This document shows positions 9,147 through 17,186 of a stretch of DNA of 64,000 nucleotides, in pieces. Numbering within the stretch: position 1 is the stretch's first letter; each line of letters starts with the position of its first letter. Under the pieces are notes generated by a model. It was not told the DNA's origin. It saw only the letters and a program-made list of their open reading frames with translations, and ran no database searches. The DNA is from Dermatophilaceae bacterium Soc4.6. Its GTDB lineage: Bacteria > Actinomycetota > Actinomycetes > Actinomycetales > Dermatophilaceae. Both the position numbers and the translations under genes were made by a program. The stretch spans positions 1,302,001 through 1,366,000 of the forward strand of contig JAZGVH010000002.1 in NCBI GenBank assembly GCA_039889245.1, read 5' to 3'.

Positions 9147-9161
9147 TGACAGAGACTGTCA
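9147..9161. promoter_or_regulatory. Palindrome upstream of rplY
   Basis: TGACAG-AGA-CTGTCA, a 15-bp perfect inverted repeat 74 bases upstream of the rplY start. It has the size of a dimeric regulator site. No regulator is identified. Confidence 0.3.
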
Positions 9162-9319
9162 GGAGCCGGTGACCGGGCGTCGCGCGGAGACGCGCACACA
9201 CCTTGTCGATCACGGACTCACCGGGTCTGACGGACCGAGCGGCGTCCCTCGCCGAGGCAACCCCCTGATCCTAGGGGACGGGGGCGTCCCACCGAAATCA
9301 GGGTCGGGGTGGGCGGGAC

Positions 9320-10291
9320 TCAGCGACGGCGCAGCTCCCCCGCGCGGACGGCCACGACACCGGCGACCACCAGCACGCCCCCGACCAGCTGCAGCGGCCG
9401 GGGCAGCTCACCGAGCAGAAGCCAGGCGAAGAGCACGGCGAAGAGCACCTCGGCCAGGCCGACGAACGAGGCGACGGTCGACCCGAGACGACGGGCCGCG
9501 AAGGTGCCCATCAGGTATGCCGCGGCCGCGGCGATCACGGCGAGCTCCGCGATGGCGCCCCACCACGGCCACGTCGCGCCGCGCAGCACGACGTCACGGG
9601 TCTCGAAGGTCATGGGCAGCACCCGCACCAGCCCGAGGAGGCCGAGGCCCACGGCGCCGACGGCCATTCCGAGCGCGGCCAGGGCCACAGGCGGCAGGTC
9701 GTCGGCCTCACTCGCCGAGCCGACGAAGAAGACCGCCAGACCGACTGCGGCGAGCAGCCCCCAGAAGACGCCGACCGGGTCAGGACGCAGGTGACCGGCG
9801 ACGTCGAGCACGAGAGCCAGCCCGACCACGCACACGGCGATGCCCGCCCAGGTGGTGCGTCCGGGGCTGCGGCGGGTGCGCACCCACACCCACAGCACGA
9901 CGAGGATCGTCCCGCAGTACTCCAGCAGCAGGGCCACCCCCACCGGCAGGTGCTGGACGGCGTTGAAGTAGGCGACCTGGCACCCCGCGACGGCGACCAG
10001 ACCGTAGGACAGCACGAGCCCGGCGTGCCGGCGGACCGCCGCCCACCGCCCGCGCAGCGAGACGAGCGCCACGGGCAGCAGCACGAGAGCGGCCACGCCG
10101 ACCCGCAGGAGGACGATCGCGCCCGAGCTCCATCCCGTCTCGAGCAGCGACTTGGCGAACGGACCGGAGGTCGCGAAGGAGGCGGCGGTGAGCACAGCAG
10201 CGACCAGCCCCACGTCGAGTCGGCGACCCGGGGCCAGGGGGACGGGCACGGCGGCGGCCGGTATGGCGGCTGGCCGGGTGGGGGCGGTCAC
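9320..10291 (-). CDS. EamA/DMT-family transporter
   Basis: A 323-residue inner-membrane protein with about ten hydrophobic segments in two EamA repeats (FATSGPFAKSLLETGWSS opens the first; WWGAIAELAVIAAAAAYLMG lies in the second). DMT exporters usually efflux metabolites or amino acids; the substrate is unknown. I chose GTG 10291, preceded by CGGAG at good spacing and giving the family length. ATGs at 10354 and 10366 would extend the protein into the divergent CGNR gene. Expression is probably from the short divergent promoter region 10292-10346. Confidence 0.85.
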   Translation of the reverse strand: MTAPTRPAAIPAAAVPVPLAPGRRLDVGLVAAVLTAASFATSGPFAKSLLETGWSSGAIVLLRVGVAALVLLPVALVSLRGRWAAVRRHAGLVLSYGLVAVAGCQVAYFNAVQHLPVGVALLLEYCGTILVVLWVWVRTRRSPGRTTWAGIAVCVVGLALVLDVAGHLRPDPVGVFWGLLAAVGLAVFFVGSASEADDLPPVALAALGMAVGAVGLGLLGLVRVLPMTFETRDVVLRGATWPWWGAIAELAVIAAAAAYLMGTFAARRLGSTVASFVGLAEVLFAVLFAWLLLGELPRPLQLVGGVLVVAGVVAVRAGELRRR

Positions 10292-10346
10292 GTCGGTGCT
10301 CCGGGTGGTCTCGGCAGGAAGGCCACTGACAGGAGTGAAAGCGCCT

Positions 10347-11009
10347 ATGCTCATGACGGTAGACATCTTCCCGTCAGGAGTCAAGTTGCTTTTCGCCCAT
10401 GACACCGAGGTCTCGCTCCAGCAGGCGGCCGAGCTGGTCAACACCATGGAGAGCGGCGTGCCCGGCGACGGCGTCGACCGGCTCACCACGGTCGGCGAGC
10501 TCGACGCCTTCGTCGTCGAGCGCCGCTGGACCGGCAGCCGCGCACGCGACGCGGCAGAGCTGCGCGCCGTACGGCGTCTGCGGCCGCGGCTGCGCGAGCT
10601 GTGGTTCCTCGGCGAGCAGGAGGCGGTCGAAGAGGTCAACGCCCTGCTGACCGAGGCGCGGGCCCTCCCCCAGCTGGTGCGGCACGACGAGTGGTCGTGG
10701 CACCTGCACGCCACGCCGCCCGAGGCCGCGCTCGCGACCCGGATGGCGGTGGAGTTCGCGATGGCTCTCGTCGACGTCATCCGGGCCGGCGAGCTCGACC
10801 GGCTCAGGGTCTGCGACGCCGACGACTGCGACGACGTGCTCGTCGACCTGTCGAAGAACCGCAGTCGCCGCTACTGCGACGGCGGCTGCGGCAACCGCAC
10901 CAACGTGGCCGCCTACCGTCAGCGGCAGGCGGTCACCGGGACCGGCCCGGGCGCTCGTCGGACAGTGAAGCAGATGCCGCACGTCCCTCGAGTCGCTTCT
11001 CGGGACTGA
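10347..11009 (+). CDS. CGNR zinc-finger (ABATE-type) regulatory protein
   Basis: A 220-residue protein ending in the CGNR zinc finger: C156, C161, C177 and C181, with YCDGGCGNRTNVAAYR carrying the signature. The N-terminal two-thirds matches the helical ABATE domain seen before this finger (HDTEVSLQQAAELVNT at the start). Such proteins are considered DNA-binding stress regulators. AGGAG lies 11 bases before ATG 10347. It is divergent from the EamA transporter with only about 55 bases between, so it may control that gene. Confidence 0.85.
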   Translation: MLMTVDIFPSGVKLLFAHDTEVSLQQAAELVNTMESGVPGDGVDRLTTVGELDAFVVERRWTGSRARDAAELRAVRRLRPRLRELWFLGEQEAVEEVNALLTEARALPQLVRHDEWSWHLHATPPEAALATRMAVEFAMALVDVIRAGELDRLRVCDADDCDDVLVDLSKNRSRRYCDGGCGNRTNVAAYRQRQAVTGTGPGARRTVKQMPHVPRVASRD

Positions 11010-11186
11010 CCTCGCGACGGCGCAGACCCTCGAGCGGCTGCAGCGGCGCGACGCCGGGCAGGCCCAGCGACCACCGGCGTCCATCGAGGAGCGGTTCTCG
11101 GCCGAGGCGGGCCGGGCCGCGGTCAGCAGCAGGCTGGAGGCTGCGGCCGAGCCGATGACGAGGGTGGTGACACGGGTGCCCGTCAC
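10958..11186 (-). pseudogene. Possible frameshifted remnant of a small secreted protein
   Basis: From GTG 11186 a reading frame gives MTGTRVTTLVIGSAAASSLL and then LTAARPASA, a convincing signal peptide with high third-position GC. About 35 codons in, coding character moves to the frame shifted by one base, reading RRWSLGLPGVAPLQPLEGLR. A single frameshift near 11075-11100 would join the two. The tail overlaps the 3' end of the convergent CGNR gene. It may equally be chance; no family is recognised. Confidence 0.3.
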
Positions 11187-11230
11187 GGGGTCGGACGGCG
11201 AGCACTCACCCGCAGATCGGGCGTCCGGGC

Positions 11231-12211
11231 TCAGGCCTTGCCGTCGAAGAGGCTGGTGACCGACCCGTCCTCGAAGACCTCGCGGATGGCGCGGCTGATC
11301 AGGGGGGCGATCGACAGCGTCGTCAGCTTGTCGAAGTCGCGGTCGGCGGGCACGGGCAGGGTGTCGGTGACGATGACCTCGAGCGCCGAGCAGTTCTTGA
11401 GCCGGTCGACCGCCGGGCCCGAGAGGATCGCGTGCGTCGCCGCGATGACCACGCCCGCCGCACCCTCGGCCATGAGGGCGTCGGCGGCCTTGGTGATGGT
11501 GCCTGCGGTGTCGATCATGTCGTCGACGAGCACGCAGACGCGGCCCGCGACGGCACCGACGACCCGGTTGGCGATCGTCTCGTTGGGGCGGGTGGTGTCG
11601 CGCGTCTTGTGGATGAAGGCGAGTGGGGCACCTCCGAGGCGGTGCGACCAGTCCTCGGCGACCTTGATGCGCCCGGCGTCGGGCGAGACCACGGCGAGGG
11701 GCTGGTCGCCGTACTGCTGGGCGACGTACTCGCTGAGGATGGGCAGTGCCATGAGGTGGTCGACGGGTCCGTCGAAGAAGCCCTGGATCTGGGCGGTGTG
11801 CAGGTCGACCGCCATGAGCCGGTCGGCTCCGGCAGTCTTGAACAGGTCGGCCATGAGTCGGGCCGAGATCGGCTCGCGGCCGCGGTGCTTCTTGTCCTGC
11901 CGGGCATAGCCGTAGAAGGGCAGCACGACCGTGATCCGCTTGGCCGACGCGCGCTTGAGCGCGTCGACCATGATCAGGTGCTCCATGATCCACTCGTTGA
12001 TCGGCGTCGTGTGGCTCTGGATGACGAAGGCGTCGGAGCCGCGCACCGACTCCTCGTAGCGCACGTAGATCTCGCCGTTGGCGAAGTCGTAGGCCGAGGT
12101 GGGCACGATGTCGGTGCCCAGCTCTTGCGCCACCGAGAGCGCGAGCTGGGGGTGGGCTCGACCGCTGAAGAGCATGAGGTTCTTCTGGGTGGTCTTCTGG
12201 ATCCCGGTCAT
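11231..12211 (-). CDS. prs: Ribose-phosphate pyrophosphokinase
   Basis: A 326-residue PRPP synthetase, supplying phosphoribosyl pyrophosphate for nucleotide, His and Trp synthesis. Motifs include FANGEIYVRYEESVRG, the flexible-loop/ATP-binding segment PFYGYARQDKKHRGREPISA, and the PRPP loop VCVLVDDMIDTAGTI. The ATG at 12211 overlaps the glmU stop by four bases, giving a glmU-prs operon, an order conserved in actinobacteria. Confidence 0.98.
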   Translation of the reverse strand: MTGIQKTTQKNLMLFSGRAHPQLALSVAQELGTDIVPTSAYDFANGEIYVRYEESVRGSDAFVIQSHTTPINEWIMEHLIMVDALKRASAKRITVVLPFYGYARQDKKHRGREPISARLMADLFKTAGADRLMAVDLHTAQIQGFFDGPVDHLMALPILSEYVAQQYGDQPLAVVSPDAGRIKVAEDWSHRLGGAPLAFIHKTRDTTRPNETIANRVVGAVAGRVCVLVDDMIDTAGTITKAADALMAEGAAGVVIAATHAILSGPAVDRLKNCSALEVIVTDTLPVPADRDFDKLTTLSIAPLISRAIREVFEDGSVTSLFDGKA

Positions 12212-13683
12212 GACCGCTCGCCTCCCGACGACTCGTGCGTATGCTCCTGCTTCGCCAACGCCGCCTCGGCCGCCTCGGCGGCGGCTGCGGTGGCCGTGCC
12301 GGGACGGGTGCGCGCCACCCAGCCCGGGAGGATGCGCTGGCGCGCCCTCCCGACGCCCAGGTCGCCGGGACCGACGTCGCCGGTGATCGTCGAGCCTGCC
12401 CCGACGTAGGCCCCGTCGGCGATGTGCACCGGCGCCACGAGCACGCTGTTGCTGCCGACGAAGGCCTGGGCGCCCACGGTGGTGCGGCTCTTGGCGACGC
12501 CGTCGTAGTTGGCGAAGATCGTGCCCGCGCCGATGTTGGCGCCGTCACCGATGGTGACGTCACCGGCATACGACAGGTGGGGCACCTTGGCGCCCGCGCC
12601 GATGCGGGCGTTCTTGGTCTCGACGAAGCCGCCGATCTTGCCGCCCTCGCCGAGCACGGTCCCGGGGCGCAGGTAGGAGAACGGGCCCACGGTGGCGCGT
12701 GGGCCGATCACGGCGAGCAGGGCCTGGGTGCGCTCGACCAGGGCGCCGTCGCCGACCTCGGTGTCGGTGAGCGTCGTGTCCGGCCCGATGGTGCACTCGG
12801 CCCCGATGCTCGTCGCGCCGAGCAGCTGTGTGTGCGGGCGGATGACGGTGTCCTCGCCGACGGTGACGTCGACGTCGATCCAGGTCGAGGCCGGGTCGAC
12901 GACGATGGCGCCCTCGCGCATGGCGCGCTCGACGGTGCGACGGTTGAGCTCGGCGCCGAGCCGCGCCAGCTGCACCTTGTCGTTGATCCCCTCGGTCTGC
13001 CAGGTGTCGTCGAGGGGCTGGGCCTGCACGGGCAGGCCCCGGCGTCGGGCGATGGCGACGACGTCGGTGAGGTACTTCTCGCCCTGCGCGTTGTCGGTGG
13101 TCACCTCGGCGAGCGCCTCGCGCAGCAGGGTGGCGTCGAAGGCGTAGATGCCCGAGTTGACCTCGGCGATCGCCCGCTGCTGCGCCGTGGCGTCCTTCTG
13201 CTCGACGATCCCCGTCACGGCGCCCTCACGGTCGCGCACGATGCGGCCGTAGCCGGTGGGGTCCGCCAGCACCGAGGTGAGCACGGTCACAGCGCTGGAC
13301 GTCGCGGTGTGCGCCTCCAGCAGGGCGGTGAGGGTGTCTGCGGCGAGCAGCGGCACGTCGCCGTAGGTCACCAGGACGGTGCCCACGAGGTCGGGCGGCA
13401 GGACGCCGAGACCGCACTCGGCGGCCCGGCCCGTGCCCCTGACGGCGTCCTGGTCCGCGACCAGCGCGGCCGGGTCGAGCTCGCCCACGTGGGCGGCGAC
13501 CGCGTCGCGCTGGTGGCGCACGACGACGGCGAGGTGCTCGGGGCCGGTGGCCCGGGCGGCCCGCAGGGCGTGGCCCACGAGGCTGAGCCCCCCGATGCGG
13601 TGCAGGACCTTGGTGGTGCGTGACCGCATCCGGGTGCCCTCGCCGGCGGCGAGGACGATGACGGCGGCAGGGCGGTTGCTCAC
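12208..13683 (-). CDS. glmU: Bifunctional UDP-GlcNAc pyrophosphorylase/GlcN-1-P acetyltransferase
   Basis: A 491-residue GlmU that makes UDP-GlcNAc for peptidoglycan. The N-terminal pyrophosphorylase has VIVLAAGEGTRMRSRTTKVL; the C-terminal half is a left-handed beta helix of hexapeptide repeats with the acetyltransferase segment YLRPGTVLGEGGKIGGFVET. GTG 13683 is preferred over more upstream in-frame starts because it puts the AAGEGTRM loop at the usual place and follows a -10-like hexamer by eight bases. The last 30 or so residues are an Ala/Glu-rich tail common in actinobacterial GlmU. Confidence 0.96.
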   Translation of the reverse strand: MSNRPAAVIVLAAGEGTRMRSRTTKVLHRIGGLSLVGHALRAARATGPEHLAVVVRHQRDAVAAHVGELDPAALVADQDAVRGTGRAAECGLGVLPPDLVGTVLVTYGDVPLLAADTLTALLEAHTATSSAVTVLTSVLADPTGYGRIVRDREGAVTGIVEQKDATAQQRAIAEVNSGIYAFDATLLREALAEVTTDNAQGEKYLTDVVAIARRRGLPVQAQPLDDTWQTEGINDKVQLARLGAELNRRTVERAMREGAIVVDPASTWIDVDVTVGEDTVIRPHTQLLGATSIGAECTIGPDTTLTDTEVGDGALVERTQALLAVIGPRATVGPFSYLRPGTVLGEGGKIGGFVETKNARIGAGAKVPHLSYAGDVTIGDGANIGAGTIFANYDGVAKSRTTVGAQAFVGSNSVLVAPVHIADGAYVGAGSTITGDVGPGDLGVGRARQRILPGWVARTRPGTATAAAAEAAEAALAKQEHTHESSGGERS

Positions 13684-13691
13684 GAGGGGCG

Positions 13692-13697
13692 AGCCTA
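13692..13697 (-). promoter_or_regulatory. -10-like hexamer before glmU (leaderless pattern)
   Basis: TAGGCT on the minus strand, eight bases before the glmU GTG, with no clear Shine-Dalgarno sequence in between. Confidence 0.45.
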
Positions 13698-13764
13698 TCC
13701 CCGTCTGGCCCCCCTGCCGGTCGGCTAGCCTGATCCCCGGACGGTCGGGCTCGCCCACCGTCGT

Positions 13765-13843
13765 TCCCCGGTTGGTCTGCTGGCAGGGCCCGCCTGACTT
13801 TGAATCAGGACTAGCGACGATGGTTCGATTCCATCCCGGGGAG
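13765..13843 (+). tRNA. tRNA-Gln (anticodon TTG)
   Basis: The cloverleaf folds by eye: acceptor TCCCCGG with CCGGGGA, D-stem GGTC/GGCC, anticodon stem CCTGA/TCAGG with loop CTTTGAA (TTG at 13800-13802), T-stem GATGG/CCATC with loop TTCGATT, discriminator G. CCA is not encoded. The connector between anticodon and T stems is nine bases, longer than the usual four to five, so exact folding should be treated with care. A degenerate copy of its 3' half occurs at 14895-14948. Confidence 0.8.
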
Positions 13844-13907
13844 CCTCCGCCGCAGGTGAGAGGCTCACAGCCCTCAGCGGCGTCACGGCTGAGGCAGCCG
13901 CGCGACC

Positions 13908-14264
13908 CTATCGACCAGCCGACTCGAGGACTGACGTCAGCGATGGGGCCCTCGAGGCAACACAGCTGGCCGCAAGGGCCACGACGTCAATCACGCGCCC
14001 ACCGCTGACCGTGACAACGGGGTGCCCGTTGGGGCAGACGGTCCACCCGGCTCCAGGGACGGATGCGACGATCACGCTCCCCAGATAGGTGCCGACAGCA
14101 AGCCTCTGCCGTAGACGTGGGTGGTCTGACTGGGTGGGTCCTATTTTGGGGCAACCGTCCCAGCCCCTCTCCGTGGCAAGGACTCGAGCAGCGTCCGCAG
14201 GTGCGGTGATCCGCTCACGCCCCGTGAACAGCAAATCTTTTCGCACGACGTGGAGAAGGCTCAC
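13908..14264 (-). CDS. Hypothetical protein in atypical region
   Basis: A 118-residue frame from GTG 14264. Composition is protein-like, with a Cys-containing segment (GWTVCPNGHPVVTVSGGR) and a hydrophobic stretch VIDVVALAASCVAS. Codon usage is less biased than in the neighbours and includes AAA, ATA and CTA. The ribosome binding site is weak. No family is recognised; it may be a cargo gene or remnant of the element inserted at tRNA-Gln. Confidence 0.4.
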   Translation of the reverse strand: MSLLHVVRKDLLFTGRERITAPADAARVLATERGWDGCPKIGPTQSDHPRLRQRLAVGTYLGSVIVASVPGAGWTVCPNGHPVVTVSGGRVIDVVALAASCVASRAPSLTSVLESAGR

Positions 14265-14563
14265 CGCCGACCGCTGGCTCAGCGATGACTTGCCCGGTCG
14301 ACATCGCCTGTAAGACCCCGATCGGCGATCCCGTCACTCGCCGGCAAAGCCAGGGCGGTATTCCATCCGGGCCCCGTCGGTTTCGGTCGGCGAGGCTCGC
14401 GGTCGCCTGCCTCGCCATCCCCTGGATCAAACCAGTGGAGTTCGCGAGCGACCATGGTCCGCGATGTCACCGAAGGAACAGGGGAGCTGCTGTGCTTGCT
14501 CATCGAACTCCCGTCTTGGCGCCCAACTTCACCTGGAGCGTAGCCCTACCCGCATTCAGGTGG

Positions 14564-14746
14564 ATGGGAGTGGCTGACAGTAAGCGTCTCGGGATTGCCC
14601 TGATGATGCGGGGGGGTGTCGCCGGGGCCGTCGTGGTCCTCCTGACTTCCTCGCGCTGGGGGATCCTGGGGATCGCCGTCTCGCTCGTCGGCTACACGAT
14701 ATTCGCTACCGCCGACCCGGCTGACCGACCACCGCCCAGCTCGTGA
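14564..14746 (+). CDS. Small hypothetical membrane protein
   Basis: A 60-residue frame starting at ATG 14564, or GTG 14570, which has AGGTGG six bases upstream. It reads MGVADSKRLG, then a hydrophobic hairpin (GGVAGAVVVLLTSS and WGILGIAVSLVGYTIFA) and a short polar Pro-rich tail. Two short membrane-spanning helices are likely. It lies in the atypical segment between the tRNA-Gln gene and its partial copy. No family is recognised. Confidence 0.45.
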   Translation: MGVADSKRLGIALMMRGGVAGAVVVLLTSSRWGILGIAVSLVGYTIFATADPADRPPPSS

Positions 14747-14894
14747 TTGCCAGCGAGAGGGCGACCTCGCTCGGGTATCTGTGTGCGTCAGGGTGGATGC
14801 GACAGGTCGGCTGATCTCTCTCTCCCACACATGGGCCCGAACGGAGCAGCAAGGGCCGCGAGAGAAGTTCGGTGCACGCCCGGCCGCGATCCGG

Positions 14895-14948
14895 GAATCG
14901 GGACCAGCAACGATGGTCCGATTCCATCCCATGCCATCCCCGGGGAGC
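14895..14948 (+). repeat. Degenerate copy of the tRNA-Gln 3' half
   Basis: It matches tRNA-Gln 13802-13843 with four transitions and an 11-base insertion that duplicates CCATCCC. The 5' half of a tRNA is absent upstream, so it is not a functional gene. Confidence 0.75.
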
Positions 14949-14981
14949 GTGCGGCGGGAGATCGAGCGGGACATCGCGCCG

Positions 14982-15752
14982 TCAGAGCAGCGCGCGGAAG
15001 GCGAGGACGTCGGGCTGCTGCCAGTCGACGTGGTCGTTGCGCCAGCCCATGAGGTCGTGGAAGTGCGGGTCGGTGTTGGCCATCGCGTGACCGATGACGC
15101 TCGTCTCAGGAATGCGGTACTGCCCCATGAGGTCGCGCACCAGGGCGAGCAGCGCCTCGCGCTGCGGCGCGCGAGCAAGGATCTCGTGGTCGGCCTGCCG
15201 GGGGTCGGCGCGGCCGGGCTGCACCACCTCGATGCCGATCGCCTGGTCGTTGAGGCCGATGGTGTGCCGGCACCGGGTCGTCACGGGCAGGAGGGCGTGC
15301 ACAGTGCCCCCCTGGTCGACGACGAAGTGGGCGCAGGTGCCCGGCAGCTCACCGAGGTTGCTCAGGTCGGGCGAGAAGGTGTCTCGGGCCCCCTGCCAGC
15401 TGGTCCCCGCCGTGTAGTGCAGCACGATCATCGTCGGGGTCAGACGCCAGGTGGCGCTGCCGTAGTGGCGAAGCGAGTAGGCCGCGGTCTCCCGCTCGCG
15501 GGCCACACCGAAGGGGATGTATGCCGCCTCGACCGGCACCGTCGCCGGTCTGGCCCCGCTCGCCGCTGGGGCCGGGCGCCTGGTCGTCGCCGACCGGGTG
15601 GTCGTCGGGGTCGTCACACGGGGCGGGCCCGTCGACCTCGCGACCGGGTGGTCGATCACCAGCGGGGGCGGCGCGCAAGCGGCGACCCCGGCTGCGGCGC
15701 CTGCCACCGTGAGGACGGCGGCGGCCCGGCCCCGCAGGCGCGACGACGTCAC
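14982..15752 (-). CDS. Lipoprotein N-acetylmuramoyl-L-alanine amidase (Amidase_2 type)
   Basis: A predicted cell-envelope amidase that would cleave the MurNAc-L-Ala bond of peptidoglycan. From GTG 15752 (256 residues) the N-terminus has a hydrophobic stretch ending in the lipobox GVAAC (Cys 26), then a Thr/Pro/Ala-rich linker, then the catalytic domain with TMIVLHYTAG (zinc His), TCAHFVVDQGG, HTIGLNDQAIGIEVV and SVIGHAMANTDP. Longer in-frame starts reach into the divergent tetR gene and are less likely. Distance to tetR is about 90 bases. Confidence 0.85.
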   Translation of the reverse strand: MTSSRLRGRAAAVLTVAGAAAGVAACAPPPLVIDHPVARSTGPPRVTTPTTTRSATTRRPAPAASGARPATVPVEAAYIPFGVARERETAAYSLRHYGSATWRLTPTMIVLHYTAGTSWQGARDTFSPDLSNLGELPGTCAHFVVDQGGTVHALLPVTTRCRHTIGLNDQAIGIEVVQPGRADPRQADHEILARAPQREALLALVRDLMGQYRIPETSVIGHAMANTDPHFHDLMGWRNDHVDWQQPDVLAFRALL

Positions 15753-15840
15753 GCCATACCGTGTCTGCAGTGCTCGCTCACCGGTCGACGGTAGCCCGGC
15801 GCCGTCGGGCGGCCCATCACCGCCACGGCACAATGGGAGG

Positions 15841-16479
15841 GTGAGCCCCCGCAGCGCCTCCGACGACGGCCCGCGGGCCCGGATGACCGGGCCCCAGCGG
15901 CGCGAGCAGCTGCTCGTCATCGGGCGCACGCTCTTCGCCGAGAAGGGCTACGAGGGCACCTCGGTCGAGGAGATCGCCGCCAAGGCGCGGGTGAGCAAGC
16001 CGGTGGTCTACGAGCACTTCGGCGGCAAGGAGGGGCTGTATGCCGTCGTCGTCGACCGCGAGATCACCACCCTGCTCGACGGCATCTCGCACGCGCTGCA
16101 GCCGGGGCAGACTTCGCACGAGCTGCTCGAGGCGGCGGCGCTGGCGCTGCTCGACTACGTCGACACCTCGACCGACGGCTTCCGCATCCTCGTGCGTGAC
16201 TCGCCCACCGGCTCGTCGCGGGGGTCGTTCGCGAGCCTGATCAGCGATGTGGCGACCCGCGTCGAGCACCTGCTGGAGGCGGAGTTCAAGAGTCGCAAGC
16301 TCGACCCGAAGACCGCGCCGCTCTACGCGCAGATGCTCGTGGGGATGGTCGCGCTCACCAGCCAGTGGTGGCTGGAGTCGCGGCGCTTCAAGAAGGACGA
16401 GGTGGCCGCCCACCTGGTCAACCTGGCGTGGAACGGCCTGAGCGACCTCGAGAAGAAGCCGACCCTCGGCGGGCGTTGA
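15841..16479 (+). CDS. TetR/AcrR-family transcriptional regulator
   Basis: A 212-residue repressor with a typical N-terminal helix-turn-helix (RREQLLVIGRTLFAEKGYEG, then VEEIAAKARVSKPVVYEHFG). The C-terminal domain (SDVATRVEHLLEAEF, LVGMVALTSQWWLES) resembles a widespread actinobacterial TetR group of unknown ligand. The start is GTG 15841; ATG 15880 is possible but would trim a conserved-looking leader. A CACAAT hexamer six bases before the GTG would allow a leaderless transcript. It is divergent from the amidase and may control it or itself. Confidence 0.88.
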   Translation: MSPRSASDDGPRARMTGPQRREQLLVIGRTLFAEKGYEGTSVEEIAAKARVSKPVVYEHFGGKEGLYAVVVDREITTLLDGISHALQPGQTSHELLEAAALALLDYVDTSTDGFRILVRDSPTGSSRGSFASLISDVATRVEHLLEAEFKSRKLDPKTAPLYAQMLVGMVALTSQWWLESRRFKKDEVAAHLVNLAWNGLSDLEKKPTLGGR

Positions 16480-16508
16480 GCACCGCGCCCGGCCGTGCCC
16501 GTGCATTG

Positions 16509-16522
16509 TCTTGACGCCAAGA
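16509..16522. promoter_or_regulatory. Palindromic operator upstream of marR-like gene
   Basis: TCTTG-ACGC-CAAGA is a perfect 5-bp-arm inverted repeat; a half site CTTGAC recurs at 16540-16545. The size and position suit autoregulation by the MarR protein starting at 16564. Confidence 0.5.
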
Positions 16523-16551
16523 AGTCCGAACCAAAGAAACTTGACGCTGGG

Positions 16552-16557
16552 TATACT
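16552..16557 (+). promoter_or_regulatory. -10 element of the marR-like gene (leaderless)
   Basis: TATACT, six bases before GTG 16564. Transcription would start at or next to the start codon. The half-site CTTGAC (16540-16545) sits just upstream, so bound repressor would cover the promoter. Confidence 0.6.
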
Positions 16558-16563
16558 CGAGGG

Positions 16564-17064
16564 GTGGCGGCACCAGAGGGCGACGAGGTCGACAGGATCG
16601 TCTTGGCGTGGGCCCGCGAGCGGCCCGACCTCGACGCCACTCCCCTGCACGTGCTGTCGCGAATCTCCCGGCTGGCGCGCCACCTCGACCTGGCGCGCAG
16701 TGCCGCATTCGCGGAGCACGACCTCGACTCGTGGGAGTTCGACGTGCTCTCGGCTCTGCGCCGGTCGGGTGAGCCCTATGAGCTCTCCCCCGGGCAGCTC
16801 GTCACCCAGACCCTCGTCACCTCGGGCACGATGACCAACCGGGTCGACCGGCTGGCCGTGCGCGGCTACGTCGAGCGGCGGCCCGACCCCCACGACCGCC
16901 GCGGCGTCATCGTCGCCCTCACGCCCACCGGCCGCGAGGTCGTCGACGCCGCCCTCTCCGACCTCCTCGACCGCGAGCGCGGCCTGCTTGCCGGCCTCTC
17001 CACCGCCGAGCAGTCCCGTCTCGCCGGCACCCTCCGCGGCCTACTGAGCCCCTTCGACGCCTGA
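16564..17064 (+). CDS. MarR-family transcriptional regulator
   Basis: A 166-residue winged-helix regulator. The core reads HVLSRISRLARHLDLARSAA, then LDSWEFDVLSALRRSGEPYE, the recognition helix region LVTSGTMTNRVDRLAVRGYV, and the wing ERRPDPHDRRGVIVALTPTG. I chose GTG 16564 over in-frame codons up to 16495 because TATACT lies six bases upstream, consistent with a leaderless message. No target gene is adjacent on the same strand; the palindrome at 16509 suggests autoregulation. Confidence 0.88.
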   Translation: MAAPEGDEVDRIVLAWARERPDLDATPLHVLSRISRLARHLDLARSAAFAEHDLDSWEFDVLSALRRSGEPYELSPGQLVTQTLVTSGTMTNRVDRLAVRGYVERRPDPHDRRGVIVALTPTGREVVDAALSDLLDRERGLLAGLSTAEQSRLAGTLRGLLSPFDA

Positions 17065-17186
17065 GGGGCGACCCCGACGCCCCAACCATCAGTCGCCTTC
17101 CTGCGCCGGACCTTCCCCTTTTGAGCCCCGAGAGGCCTGAACGGGCGCATCCGAAGCAACAAGCGGACTGGTCGGGAGTGGGGCGG

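Larger units (their letters stand above)
13838..14948. mobile_element. Probable decayed integration scar at the tRNA-Gln 3' end
   Basis: The 36 bases at 13802-13837 (tRNA anticodon loop to acceptor) recur in the same orientation at 14895-14930 with only four differences, all transitions; after an 11-base local insertion the acceptor end resumes at 14942. This is the layout left when an element integrates into a tRNA 3' end. The enclosed DNA has weaker third-position GC bias and rare codons (ATA, AAA, TTG). No integrase or transposase remains. A decayed tandem tRNA duplication is the alternative. Confidence 0.45.

Noticed and set aside
14564-14948. A second functional tRNA-Gln at the repeat copy
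   Set aside because: Only the 3' half is present, with an 11-base insertion before the acceptor strand; no D-arm can be formed upstream.
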